From assembly GCA_022824405.1 (NCBI GenBank), contig JAJDZZ010000045.1, positions 124,001 through 188,000 of the forward strand: a DNA stretch of 64,000 bases. Direction: 5' to 3'. Below, one piece after another: positions 28,272-37,012 of the stretch. A program made the position numbers and the translations under genes. How positions within the stretch are numbered: position 1 is the first letter of the stretch; every line of letters starts with the position of its first letter. The notes beneath the pieces were generated by a model that was given only the letters and a program-made list of their open reading frames with translations, had not been told where the DNA came from and ran no database searches. Origin of the DNA: Opitutales bacterium. GTDB taxonomy: Bacteria > Verrucomicrobiota > Verrucomicrobiia > Opitutales > UBA2995.

Positions 28272-30743
28272 CTGAAAACATCCCTGCATACCGATTTCAT
28301 AATTCCCGACCTATGGCAGCAGAAGGCGGTGCGGCATTTGGTTGAAGGGAAAGACGTGGTTTTGCACGCGCCCACCGGCGCCGGCAAAACCTATATCTTC
28401 GAGTTGCTGATCGAGCAGGGGTTGCGAAAACGGGCTATCTTCACGGTTCCCACCAGGGCTTTGGCCAATGACAAGTTGATGGAGTGGCGGGCCCGCGGTT
28501 GGGATGTGGGAATTTGCACTGGAGACATCGTGGAAAATGAAGGGGCCCCGGTTGTGGTCGCCACTCTCGAAACCCAAAAACGGCAATTTCTGCAGGGCAA
28601 GGGCCCGGGCCTGTTGGTCATAGACGAGTACCAGATGTTGGCCGATCCGGTTCGCGGAGTTAATTACGAGTTGGCCGTTGCCATGTCGCCGAGGGCTTGC
28701 CAGATCCTGCTCATGAGCGGGAGCGTTTCCAATCCACAGGATGTGGTGGCTTGGCTCAATCGACTGGGACGGGACGCGGCGCTGGTTCGGCAACTGCATC
28801 GACCTGTGCCCCAGGAGGAAGTCCTTATCGAGGGCCTGAAGATCAGGGTGCCGGCCCAGGTGCGGGGCTTTTGGCCTCGCATCGTGAGCAAAGCCCTGGT
28901 GGCCAACCTGGGACCTTTAATCATATTCGCCCCCCATCGCAATGAAGCCGAAAGCATCGCCCGGCAGCTATCCCGGGAAATTCCGGTCGATGAGGAACTC
29001 CTGCTCACTCCGGAGCAACGTCGGCTGGCCGGGAGGAAATTGTCGCGTTTATTGAAGAGCCGCATATCCTACCATCACAGTGGGCTGAACTACCTGCAAC
29101 GCGCCGGTGTAATCGAGCCCCTGGCCAAGGCCGGCCAATTGAGGGTGGTGGTAGCCACCATGGGATTGGCCTCGGGCATCAATTTCTCCATGCGGTCGGT
29201 GTTGGTGGCGGAAACCCTCTATCGGGTTGGACATCGTCTGATGCGCGTCCGGTCGGATGAATTGCTCCAGATGTTCGGTCGAGCCGGCCGTCGCGGTCGG
29301 GACAGGCAGGGCTACATCCTGGTGGTGCCCGACAGGCCGCGCATCCACATGGCGAGCCCCTTGAAGTTGCATCGGGTCACCCAAGTCGATTGGCCCAGCT
29401 TGATAGGGGTGATGCAGGCGGCCCATCGACAGGGCAATGACCCTCTCAAGACGGTGCGACAGTTGACCCACCGTTTGTTCAGCCGGGAGCGCATCCCCCT
29501 CGGCTTGGAAAAATTTATGCGGAATCGGGAGAAAAACCTGGCCTGGGAGGCGAGCAGAATGGACGTTAAAAAGAGCCGCCCGATTGAGGAGATCCGAAAC
29601 AGTGAAGGAATCTGGGAGCGCAAAAAACCCGCTGTAAAAGCTCGTCTGGGGGATATTCTGTTCTATCGGAAGGGCAATTGGGTCTCGGCTCTTTCAGATT
29701 CGAGGACCTTGAAAATGGCGGGTACGGGGGTGGTTTGCCTGTTACAGAGGAGTCCCGGGAAGATCTATGGCCGAGAGATCGCCTTGGCCGTTTGGTCCAA
29801 GGAAGAGGGCCAGAAAGACATCGTTTTGACAAAGTGGTTGCGCAAGAAGATGACGTTGCTGAAACCGAAGGTAAGGGGCAGAAATCCAGTCTCTCGCTTC
29901 TGGTATTACGATCCCTTTGAAAAGGTGGTCCTCCCCAGGATTCCCGAAATGACCGGAGGGGGGAAGCTCGTCGAGGTCATCGACCGGAAGGGAACCCTTT
30001 ACGGACGCATTGATTTTTCCGACACCGAGGTGTTCGCGATTAGGGATTCCGCTGGCAGATTCTTACTTGGAGCTCCCAAGCGCCGCCGCGCCATAGAGGA
30101 TATCGGCTCCTTTGCAGCCCTCGTGCGCGAGCAGGAATCCGGGGACATGGGTGGTTTATCGCCGACCCAGGCCTGGTTTCGTCTCGGACTGATAGACGGG
30201 GAAGGTCGACCGACTCGGAGGGGAGCTATTTTCAGCTTTTTTCATTACGGCGAAGGCTTGGCCGTTGCCGCGGCATTGGAGGAGCCTTCCTATGAAGTGC
30301 ACGAATTGGTTTACGATCTGGCAAACCTGCGCGCGGGACACCGGTTTGAAGATTTTGAGAGTTTCAGCAGCCGATTGGGCAATTGCTGTCGCCTCGTCTA
30401 TGGAAATGCCACTTTCGAGGGCTATCTGGAAAAAGGGTTGCCGCTCGATTATGGCGACGGGGCAGCCGAGGTTATCGCGCGTTATGAAGCCTACGACGAG
30501 TCGGGAATAAAAAGGAGAGCAGGATCCCTGCAGGATGGGGATATCGAGCGGGTGCGCTTGGAGTGGGTGAGTCTTCTGCGGAACATCGCCCTGGCTCCCG
30601 ACTACCCCTGGGGGCGGTGGCGTTCCCTGCAGTCCGAAGCGGAAAAGCTTCTCCGGAGCCGGGAGGCGGACCCCGTTCTTCATCGGGTGCCCGACCTCTC
30701 CCCCGCCCAACGAAAACGCAGGGAGCACCGCCTGCGCTTTTGA
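28272..30743 (+). CDS. Superfamily 2 DEAD/DEAH-box helicase, Ski2/Brr2-like
   Basis: A helicase of about 820 residues. Motif I HAPTGAGKT, Ia PTRALANDKL, Ib VATLETQK, II DEYQM, III MSGSVSN, then V ATMGLASGINFSM and VI QMFGRAGRRGRD are all visible, with the order and GRAGRRG typical of Ski2-like and related helicases. The first ATG-like start in frame is GTG 28329, but homology-like sequence DLWQQKAVRHL (the Q-motif region) lies upstream of it. The frame is open to 28230 and CTG 28272 has AAAGGA six bases ahead, so I extend the gene to there. The C-terminal 450 residues show no domain I can name. The substrate, RNA or DNA, is unknown. Confidence 0.85.
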   Translation: MKTSLHTDFIIPDLWQQKAVRHLVEGKDVVLHAPTGAGKTYIFELLIEQGLRKRAIFTVPTRALANDKLMEWRARGWDVGICTGDIVENEGAPVVVATLETQKRQFLQGKGPGLLVIDEYQMLADPVRGVNYELAVAMSPRACQILLMSGSVSNPQDVVAWLNRLGRDAALVRQLHRPVPQEEVLIEGLKIRVPAQVRGFWPRIVSKALVANLGPLIIFAPHRNEAESIARQLSREIPVDEELLLTPEQRRLAGRKLSRLLKSRISYHHSGLNYLQRAGVIEPLAKAGQLRVVVATMGLASGINFSMRSVLVAETLYRVGHRLMRVRSDELLQMFGRAGRRGRDRQGYILVVPDRPRIHMASPLKLHRVTQVDWPSLIGVMQAAHRQGNDPLKTVRQLTHRLFSRERIPLGLEKFMRNREKNLAWEASRMDVKKSRPIEEIRNSEGIWERKKPAVKARLGDILFYRKGNWVSALSDSRTLKMAGTGVVCLLQRSPGKIYGREIALAVWSKEEGQKDIVLTKWLRKKMTLLKPKVRGRNPVSRFWYYDPFEKVVLPRIPEMTGGGKLVEVIDRKGTLYGRIDFSDTEVFAIRDSAGRFLLGAPKRRRAIEDIGSFAALVREQESGDMGGLSPTQAWFRLGLIDGEGRPTRRGAIFSFFHYGEGLAVAAALEEPSYEVHELVYDLANLRAGHRFEDFESFSSRLGNCCRLVYGNATFEGYLEKGLPLDYGDGAAEVIARYEAYDESGIKRRAGSLQDGDIERVRLEWVSLLRNIALAPDYPWGRWRSLQSEAEKLLRSREADPVLHRVPDLSPAQRKRREHRLRF

Positions 30744-30876
30744 ACGGTCCGTCCCGCAGTTATCGTTGCCACCGCATGTGGAGAGTCGGTCCTACCCGGT
30801 CGCAGGGGCGGGGAAATGAGACCGGATTGTGTGGACGAACGGAGTCGCATTCCCCAGATTGGGTTACCTCCCATCC

Positions 30877-33216
30877 ATGTTTTCTCTGTTAAAAAAATAT
30901 ACCCGCTGGCTCCATACGCGTTGGCCGGCCGGGGTGGTTGAAAAACTCCCGGTGGTCGGCGAGGACGGCAGGACCAACATTCCCGGTGTCAGAATTGTGG
31001 GGGATTTGACCGGTATCCCCCTGCTCAAGTTTGCCGCCCACACCGGAGCCAGGGCGGTGCATGCCCTGATGAAGGAGCCGGATTTTCAGCCCGAGCGCGG
31101 AAAGGAAGGCGTGAAGGACCTGGTCATTGTGGGAGGAGGGGTATCGGGCTTTTCCGCCGCCGTAGCGGCCCGGAAGGCCGGATTGGATTTTCAGCTCTTC
31201 GAAGCAGTCGAGGATTTTTCCACCATCGAGAATTTTCCCAAAGGAAAACCCATTTTCACCTATCCGACGGAGATGACTCCCGCGGGAGATTTCCAATTAA
31301 AGGCGAAAATCAAAGAGGACCTGTTGGAGGAATTGGATCGTCAGGGGAAAGGGGCTGGAGTTTCCTCCCAAAGAAAAACGGTCGACCGGATCGAACGTGG
31401 CAAAGGGGTGATTCTGGTTCATGGCGGGGATGACGAACCCATTCGGGCCCTGCGAGTCATTATCGCTATCGGGCGAAGCGGTAATTTCCGCAAGCTCGAT
31501 GTTCCAGGTGAAGCGCTGCCCAAAGTGACCAATCGATTGCACGATCCCCAGGATTTCATGGGAAAAAACGTGGTCGTGGTGGGAGGCGGTGACGCGGCCC
31601 TCGAGACAGCGGTCGCTTTGGTGTGTTGCGGGGCCAAGGTCACATTGAGTTACCGGAAAGGCGAATTTACCCGCCCCAAGCCGGAAAATGTGAAGAAGAT
31701 CCTGGCCTTGGCCGCCGATCCCAACTTTCCAACCGGGGTGGCAGAACCTTCCTCCGACCGGGTTAATCCCGCGGCCGACTTCGCCATGCGGGGCCATCGT
31801 CCGCCCGGCTCGCTTCGGATAGAATTCGGTAGCCGGGTCCGCGAGATCCAACCGGATTCGGTGACCTTGGAAAAGCGTGGCAGGGGAAACGAGTTGCTGC
31901 CTAACGATGCGGTTTTCGTCATGACAGGCCGGGAAGCTCCCTTGGATTTTTTCAGAAAGTCCGGTATTTCCGTCGTGGGGGAGTGGGGGTTGAAGGCCTG
32001 GGCTGGCTTGGCCTTTTTTTTCGCTTTCTTTACCTTTATCTTTCACTGGAAAAGCTGGGGGCCGATCAACGGGCTGTTGCAGCACGGGGAGAGAGGTCCT
32101 TTCGGCCTGCTATGGGCGGGCCCCGCCTCTTTGGTCGGAACCGTCCTCGAAGCGGCGCGGGATCCCGGGTTTTTGTATTCCCTGGCATTCTCCGCCTGCG
32201 TCGTAGCCTTCGGCATCAGGCGGATTCGCCGCCGACGTACCCCCTATGTCACCCGGCAGACCTTATCCCTGATGGCTTTTCAGGTCATTCCGCTTTTTCT
32301 GCTTCCTTATGTCCTGCTTCCCTGGATGGGCAACAACGGCCTGTTCGACGCCGGTTTGGGAAAGTGGTTGGGGGACACTTTTTTCCCGGGGGAAAGTTAT
32401 TGGAGGGCCTTTGGTTTAATTCTGGCCTGGCCCCTTTTCGTATGGAACGTATTCACCGAGCAGCCCATATGGGGATGGCTTGGGCTTTCCCTGATTCAGA
32501 CCTTTGTCATCATCCCCTGGATAGTGCGTCGCTGGGGCAAAGGAGCCTATTGCGGTTGGGTATGCAGTTGCGGCGCCCTGGCCGAGACCCTGGGTGACGC
32601 CCACCGGCATAAAATGCCACATGGGGTATGGTGGAACCGGTTGAACATGGTGGGGCAAATCGTGTTGGCCGTGGCCGTGGCGTTGTTTCTGTTGCGGGTT
32701 GTCGGATGGTTCTTCCCTTCCGGTGTTGCCGGAAAATGGTTCGGAGGCCTGGCGGACGGTTACCCGGTATTCAATTACAAATACCTGGTCGATCTATGGT
32801 TGGCCGGTGTCCTCGGTTTGGCATTTTATTTTCATTTTTCAGGCAGGATCTGGTGCCGTTTTGCCTGTCCTCTGGCCGCCCTGATGCACATTTACGCCCG
32901 GTTTAGCAGGTTCCGTATTTTTTCCGAAAAACGGAAATGCATTTCCTGCAATGTTTGCACCTCCGTATGCCATCAGGGAATCGATATAATGAATTTTGCC
33001 AACAAGGGCCTGCCCATGGAGGACCCGCAGTGCGTGCGCTGTTCGGCCTGTGTGCAAAGTTGTCCAACCGGTGTTTTGCATTTCGGCAGATGGGATGGAA
33101 AGGGCGGTATCGTATTGGACAAACTGGCTGCCTCCCCGGTGCAAATGCGGGAAAGAAAGGATCGATCCGCCCAATCGTTTATGAAGGATTTAAACAAGGC
33201 CCGCCTCGGGGCTTGA
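30877..33216 (+). CDS. Membrane flavoprotein fused to NapH/NosR-like polyferredoxin (FAD/NAD(P)-binding plus 4Fe-4S)
   Basis: A 779-residue fusion. Residues 1-370 form a thioredoxin-reductase-like flavoprotein: FAD Rossmann motif DLVIVGGGVSGFSAA (81-95) and NAD(P) motif [15 protein letters not shown] (231-245). There is no CXXC disulfide, and the FAD-closing motif IPGVRIVGDLTGIPLLKFA (35-53) is placed before the Rossmann fold instead of after it. Residues 372-660 carry about seven transmembrane helices with two CX3C-type motifs, CGWVCSCGAL (559-568) and CRFACPLAAL (660-669). Two ferredoxin clusters follow: CISCNVCTSVC (688-698) and CVRCSACVQSCP (719-730). It probably moves electrons between NAD(P)H and a quinone or periplasmic acceptor. 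ATG 30877 is chosen; an upstream GTG 30829 adds no homology. Confidence 0.88.
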   Translation: MFSLLKKYTRWLHTRWPAGVVEKLPVVGEDGRTNIPGVRIVGDLTGIPLLKFAAHTGARAVHALMKEPDFQPERGKEGVKDLVIVGGGVSGFSAAVAARKAGLDFQLFEAVEDFSTIENFPKGKPIFTYPTEMTPAGDFQLKAKIKEDLLEELDRQGKGAGVSSQRKTVDRIERGKGVILVHGGDDEPIRALRVIIAIGRSGNFRKLDVPGEALPKVTNRLHDPQDFMGKNVVVVGGGDAALETAVALVCCGAKVTLSYRKGEFTRPKPENVKKILALAADPNFPTGVAEPSSDRVNPAADFAMRGHRPPGSLRIEFGSRVREIQPDSVTLEKRGRGNELLPNDAVFVMTGREAPLDFFRKSGISVVGEWGLKAWAGLAFFFAFFTFIFHWKSWGPINGLLQHGERGPFGLLWAGPASLVGTVLEAARDPGFLYSLAFSACVVAFGIRRIRRRRTPYVTRQTLSLMAFQVIPLFLLPYVLLPWMGNNGLFDAGLGKWLGDTFFPGESYWRAFGLILAWPLFVWNVFTEQPIWGWLGLSLIQTFVIIPWIVRRWGKGAYCGWVCSCGALAETLGDAHRHKMPHGVWWNRLNMVGQIVLAVAVALFLLRVVGWFFPSGVAGKWFGGLADGYPVFNYKYLVDLWLAGVLGLAFYFHFSGRIWCRFACPLAALMHIYARFSRFRIFSEKRKCISCNVCTSVCHQGIDIMNFANKGLPMEDPQCVRCSACVQSCPTGVLHFGRWDGKGGIVLDKLAASPVQMRERKDRSAQSFMKDLNKARLGA

Positions 33217-33224
33217 ATACAAAT

Positions 33225-33268
33225 CCTGCCGTTCTTTCAACTTCTTTACGGATTATTGAAAGGGCAGG
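33225..33268. terminator. 13-bp hairpin just after the flavoprotein gene
   Basis: CCTGCC and CTTTCAA (33225-33230 and 33234-33240, split by a three-base GTT bulge) pair with TTGAAAGGGCAGG (33256-33268) around a 15-base loop. It begins nine bases after the stop codon, where a terminator or a 3'-end stabilising stem would sit. There is no T-run directly after it, so an intrinsic terminator is not certain. The rest of the 240-base gap is very AT-rich and holds two TATAAT boxes near 33430-33448 ahead of the next gene. Confidence 0.4.
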
Positions 33269-33456
33269 TGATAAAAGCATTCGTTAAAAGCTTCTTAAAA
33301 TAATTAAAATATTGTATTGCTTCTTTTTTTTAATGCCATGAAATGCTGCATCTTCCATTGCATATCCCGGAGAATTTAATCCTATTGCTTCCCTGTAATT
33401 TCGGCAATGGGCCGGATTTTAAAAAAAGTATAATTATTCACTGATATAATAACACC

Positions 33457-33843
33457 ATGACTATCCCTGATCAAATTAAAGAATTAGAACAATTGCGGAA
33501 CCAGGCCGCCGCCTTGAAAAATAAAATTGAAGAAGAGAGGGCGACAAAGTTGGCTTCCATGCACCAGGAAGTCGGTCTGGAATCCACCGAAGACCTGATC
33601 AATGCCCTCCAGGGCTTGGCCAAGGCGCCGGCAAAGAAAACGAAGCGGATCAAAGCGCCGGCAAAGAAAAAGAAACGAACCCGGCTTACACCTGCCCAGA
33701 AAGAGAAAATCGCCGATGCTGTAAAGGAAGGTTTGAAGGGAACGGAAGCTGCCAGAAAATTTGGCGTATCCCTCGCCACGGTTCAAAATATCAAAAAGAA
33801 CTTCGGCCTGGTAAAAAGCAGGGGCAAAAAAAGCGCACAATAA
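33457..33843 (+). CDS. Lysine-rich coiled-coil protein with C-terminal helix-turn-helix
   Basis: A 128-residue, very basic protein. Residues 5-35 form a predicted coiled coil (IKELEQLRNQAAALKNKIEE). Residues 54-77 are a lysine/alanine/proline linker made of a 10-residue tandem repeat (APAKKTKRIK, then APAKKKKRTR), like histone H1 or bacterial nucleoid-protein tails. Residues 78-118 form a helix-turn-helix similar to Hin/resolvase-type domains: LTPAQKEKIADAVKEGLKGT, then EAARKFGVSLATVQNIKKNF. It could be a nucleoid-associated or architectural regulator of H-NS-like plan; I do not recognise a named family. It has its own AT-rich promoter region with TATAAT-like boxes. Confidence 0.75.
   Translation: MTIPDQIKELEQLRNQAAALKNKIEEERATKLASMHQEVGLESTEDLINALQGLAKAPAKKTKRIKAPAKKKKRTRLTPAQKEKIADAVKEGLKGTEAARKFGVSLATVQNIKKNFGLVKSRGKKSAQ
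33621..33680 (+). repeat. Two tandem 30-bp repeats inside the lysine-rich HTH gene
   Basis: The units 33621-33650 and 33651-33680 are head-to-tail and nearly identical over CGCCGGCAAAGAAAA; they encode the KAPAKKxKRx linker. The remaining positions differ by a few bases. Such a repeat can change copy number by slippage and so change linker length. Confidence 0.75.
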
Positions 33844-34031
33844 CAGGCGGGGACTAACCCCCCATTTCTCCCAAATTTTCTACTGCGCTCCTGAATATCG
33901 GCACGGGTGCGGACTTCGTTGGATTCGCGTCTTTGCGGGGTGTCAACCCAGCTTCACCCGCGGATCTGCTCGAAACCCGCACCAGCACTCGATCTTTGTT
34001 CGCTCGCTCCGAATTTTGTGAGTAATGCGGG

Positions 34032-35792
34032 CTAATAGCTCATGGCCGGGGGGTGTTCCTCGACCACGTCGTACTGGATTCTCCAGAATTTATAATATTC
34101 GCCCCTTTGCCGCATCAGGGCTGCATGGGTGCCGGTTTCCACTATCCGGCCGCTTCCCAGAACCACTATATTATCGGCTTTCCTCACGGTGGACAGGCGG
34201 TGTGCTATGATGAGAACGGTGCGGTTGGCAGTCAGGTTTTCCAGCGCTTCCTGAATCTTGCTTTCGGTGGCGCTGTCGACGCTGGAGGTCGCCTCGTCCA
34301 GAATGACCAAGGGAGGGTTTTTCAAGAGGGCCCGGGCGATGGCAATTCTTTGTTTTTCTCCCAAACTTAGCCGGATTCCGCGCTCCCCTATCATGGTATT
34401 CAACCGGTCGGGAAGGCTTTTTACGAACCCCTGCACGTGTGCTCCCCGCAACACCTGCCACAATTCCTCCTCGCTGGCGGATTCCTTGGCCAGCAGCAGG
34501 TTTTCTCTTATCGTGCCATCGAATAGAAACGGTTCCTGGGCCACCAGGCCGATAGAACTTCGCAGGGAAGTCAGGTCGATATTGCGGACATCCACCCCGT
34601 TTATCAGGACCGCGCCTTGGTCCACGTCGTAATAGCGGAGCAAGAGGTTGGCCACTGTGGACTTGCCCGCTCCGGTGCGACCGACCAGGGCGGTGACTTT
34701 GCCTTCATGAAGTTCGAGGTCGAAATTGCGCATTATGGCCGGCCGGGTCTCATAGGCGAAGGAAACATCCTTGAAGGCGACGGAAATGGGCGAGCGGGGA
34801 AAGGGGACCGCCTCGGCCGGATTTTTAATTTTTATTTCGTGGTCCAGAATTTCGAATACCCGGTCGCCGGAAGGTTTGGCTGCGCTGAGAAGGTTGTTTA
34901 ACCCGTTGAGCCGGCTTATGGGGTCCAAAATTCGGCCACTGTAGAGAAGGAACATGGCGAGTTCTCCGATGGTCAAACTTCCATGCACGTATTGGTAGCC
35001 GCCGATACCCAGCACCGCGACCAGGCTCAGGCTACCGATAAAACGGGTGGTGGAACTGTAGTAAGCCCAGCGATACATGGCGGTGAGCGTTTTCTTCTTG
35101 AGGTCTTCCGCCTTGCCCAGGAAGCGTGCCCTCTCGCGTTCCTGCAGGGCGAAGGAGCTGACCAGTCGATGGCCGGAAATGTCTTCGACCAACAATGCAT
35201 GCATGTCCCCTGCACTCCGGCGCACGCGCTTCCAGTTTCGGCGGCTGATCTTGTAATGTCCCTTGGCCAGGAGGAGGAGCAAAGGAATGGGCAGCGTGGC
35301 AAAGGTGGCTAACAGTGGATTGGCAATGAACAGAAAGGTTGCTATTCCCAGTAAGGTAAAAACAGAAGTCAGTCCTTGTTCGGTGCCATCCAAAATGGCG
35401 CCTTCGACATTGAGAACATCTTCGGTCACGCGTGAGGTGATATCCCCTGTCTTGCGCTGGTCGAAGAAGCCCACGGGCAAATGCATTAATTTCCTGTGCA
35501 GGGCTGCGCGCAGGTCGATCAGGACCCGCTGTTCTATGACGTTGTTCAAACGGATGCGCAGGTAGTTCAAAACGTCTCGCAAAAAGTATGCGGTCACTAT
35601 GGCGGCCAAGCCCAACCATAACCAACGGATCTGTTTGACCACTATGATCTCATCAATGACAAATTGAATGATTTTTGGGATGGAGATCTCGAAGGCGGTG
35701 CTGGCCAAGGCCAGGAACATATTGAGCACAAAAAGAAACCGATAGCGCATAAAGTAGGCTGCTACTCGGGCGATGCTGTTTTTCCGTTCCAT
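34032..35792 (-). CDS. ABC exporter, fused permease and ATPase (MsbA/LmrA type)
   Basis: A 586-residue half-transporter that works as a homodimer in the inner membrane. The N-terminal membrane domain spans about residues 1-310 with six helices (for example FLFVLNMFLALASTAFEISI). The ATPase domain has Walker A VGRTGAGKSTVANLLLRYY (about 374), signature LSLGEKQRIAIARALL, Walker B LVILDEATSSVD and the switch histidine in IIAHRLSTV. The substrate, lipid or drug, cannot be read from the sequence. The gene stands alone; about 190 bases of featureless sequence separate it from the HTH gene. Confidence 0.93.
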   Translation of the reverse strand: MERKNSIARVAAYFMRYRFLFVLNMFLALASTAFEISIPKIIQFVIDEIIVVKQIRWLWLGLAAIVTAYFLRDVLNYLRIRLNNVIEQRVLIDLRAALHRKLMHLPVGFFDQRKTGDITSRVTEDVLNVEGAILDGTEQGLTSVFTLLGIATFLFIANPLLATFATLPIPLLLLLAKGHYKISRRNWKRVRRSAGDMHALLVEDISGHRLVSSFALQERERARFLGKAEDLKKKTLTAMYRWAYYSSTTRFIGSLSLVAVLGIGGYQYVHGSLTIGELAMFLLYSGRILDPISRLNGLNNLLSAAKPSGDRVFEILDHEIKIKNPAEAVPFPRSPISVAFKDVSFAYETRPAIMRNFDLELHEGKVTALVGRTGAGKSTVANLLLRYYDVDQGAVLINGVDVRNIDLTSLRSSIGLVAQEPFLFDGTIRENLLLAKESASEEELWQVLRGAHVQGFVKSLPDRLNTMIGERGIRLSLGEKQRIAIARALLKNPPLVILDEATSSVDSATESKIQEALENLTANRTVLIIAHRLSTVRKADNIVVLGSGRIVETGTHAALMRQRGEYYKFWRIQYDVVEEHPPAMSY

Positions 35793-35841
35793 TGAATTTC
35801 TGCTCTGTTCAAGGACAGGCCGGACGCTTTTTCAACCTGTA

Positions 35842-35873
35842 AAAAAAGCCGCCTCTGTGAAGGCGGCTTTTTT
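35842..35873. terminator. Rho-independent terminator, bidirectional
   Basis: A 13-bp perfect stem, AAAAAAGCCGCCT (35842-35854) with AGGCGGCTTTTTT (35861-35873), and a six-base loop CTGTGA. The arms end in A and T runs on both strands, so it can stop transcription in either direction. It lies between the lipoprotein gene (minus, ends 35890) and the ABC exporter start, and mainly ends the lipoprotein transcript. Confidence 0.88.
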
Positions 35874-35889
35874 GCAAAATTTTTGGGAA

Positions 35890-36801
35890 TCAATTGAGCA
35901 CTTCTACTGGAATCTCCAGGGTCGAATAACCATCCGCTTCGATGGCTAGCACTCCAATTCCAGGAATTCCACCCTCCAGAGCGACACTGGTGGATTTGCT
36001 GCCTTCCGGAATAACAACCTCCGGAAGAATAATACTCTCCGGGATGTCCGTTGTTATGTAAATGGTCAAGCCACCCGCCGGAGCCTCTGTTGGAATGGAA
36101 AATATGAGGGTTGAGCGTTCACCGGAAAGCACCGATACGGAAGCGGGCAATACTTGCATCTCGGCCGGATCGACCCGGAAGGAGCCCACCGAAATATCCC
36201 CGCGTACTCCGCGCAGGACCACCTCGTAATTTTGTGAGGCGGCGAGATGGGGAACGTAGAAGCCCAAAGCATTAGGGGAATAGTAGACCGAGGTGGCCAA
36301 TACGTTTCCGACGAAAATTTGGTCGGATGGCCGGAACCCGCTTCCATTCAATCCTATTCTGGACCCAACTATGCCGCGGTTGGCCGCCAGGGAAACCACA
36401 TAGCGGTTGATCAGGGAAAACTTCAACAGGCCGTCACTCGGAATGGTCATCGATCGCGAGGTGTTCACTCCGAGAACATATTTTTCGTAATCGATCTGAT
36501 AATAATAAACCGCATTCGTCCTGTCCGGAGGCATGGTGAATTCGTACTCCCAGATTTGTCCCTGTGGGCTGCGGCTCATGGGGCGGGCCCGTCCGTCGAT
36601 GACCACTTGGGGGTTGAGGGTCCCTTCCACTATCCCCTCCTCAAACTCCGGGATCTGAAGGCTGAGGGTATAGATATTGGAAGGATTCATTGGAATTTCC
36701 GTCGGAGTCAGGTTTCGGATCGCCTGGCCGCAACCGGACATGAGAAGGACAATGGTAGAGAGTACTGGGATTAGGATAAGGGAGGGTGCTTTCACTTTCA
36801 T
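35890..36801 (-). CDS. Lipoprotein with IPT/TIG-like domain
   Basis: A 303-residue exported protein. The signal peptide (residues 1-22) ends in a lipobox, LLMSGCG, so the mature N-terminus is probably a lipidated cysteine in the envelope. An N-terminal beta region with VVIDGRARPMSRSPQGQIWE suggests an Ig-like or CBM-like fold; a middle segment NRGIVGSRIGLNGSGF...IFVGNVLATSVYY fits an IPT/TIG domain; the last 90 residues are again beta-rich. The start at ATG 36799-36801 is set by the signal peptide; the frame is open further upstream without homology. No enzymatic motif is seen. Confidence 0.78.
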   Translation of the reverse strand: MKVKAPSLILIPVLSTIVLLMSGCGQAIRNLTPTEIPMNPSNIYTLSLQIPEFEEGIVEGTLNPQVVIDGRARPMSRSPQGQIWEYEFTMPPDRTNAVYYYQIDYEKYVLGVNTSRSMTIPSDGLLKFSLINRYVVSLAANRGIVGSRIGLNGSGFRPSDQIFVGNVLATSVYYSPNALGFYVPHLAASQNYEVVLRGVRGDISVGSFRVDPAEMQVLPASVSVLSGERSTLIFSIPTEAPAGGLTIYITTDIPESIILPEVVIPEGSKSTSVALEGGIPGIGVLAIEADGYSTLEIPVEVLN

Positions 36802-37012
36802 AATTGGGTTAAAGGATTTCTCATAGGATGGGCCAAATGGTACTGCAAGCTTTTTCCAAAGGCGAGACCCAATTGCCCATTCCCTCAAGTTTTTTCCGGA
36901 AATTTCGCTCCGAACGGCGGCTGCCCCGCTTTGGGCGCCCTTTTCCGGTTCGGGTTCCAAAATGGTTTTGCTCCCTGGCCGCATTCCCCCCCACAATCGC
37001 GCCCGGAAAATC

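Noticed and set aside
33844-34031. A tRNA or small RNA gene in the gap after the HTH gene
   Set aside because: No T-loop or acceptor pairing of a tRNA and no strong hairpin with T-run was found; only a weak GGGG/CCCC stem near 33848.
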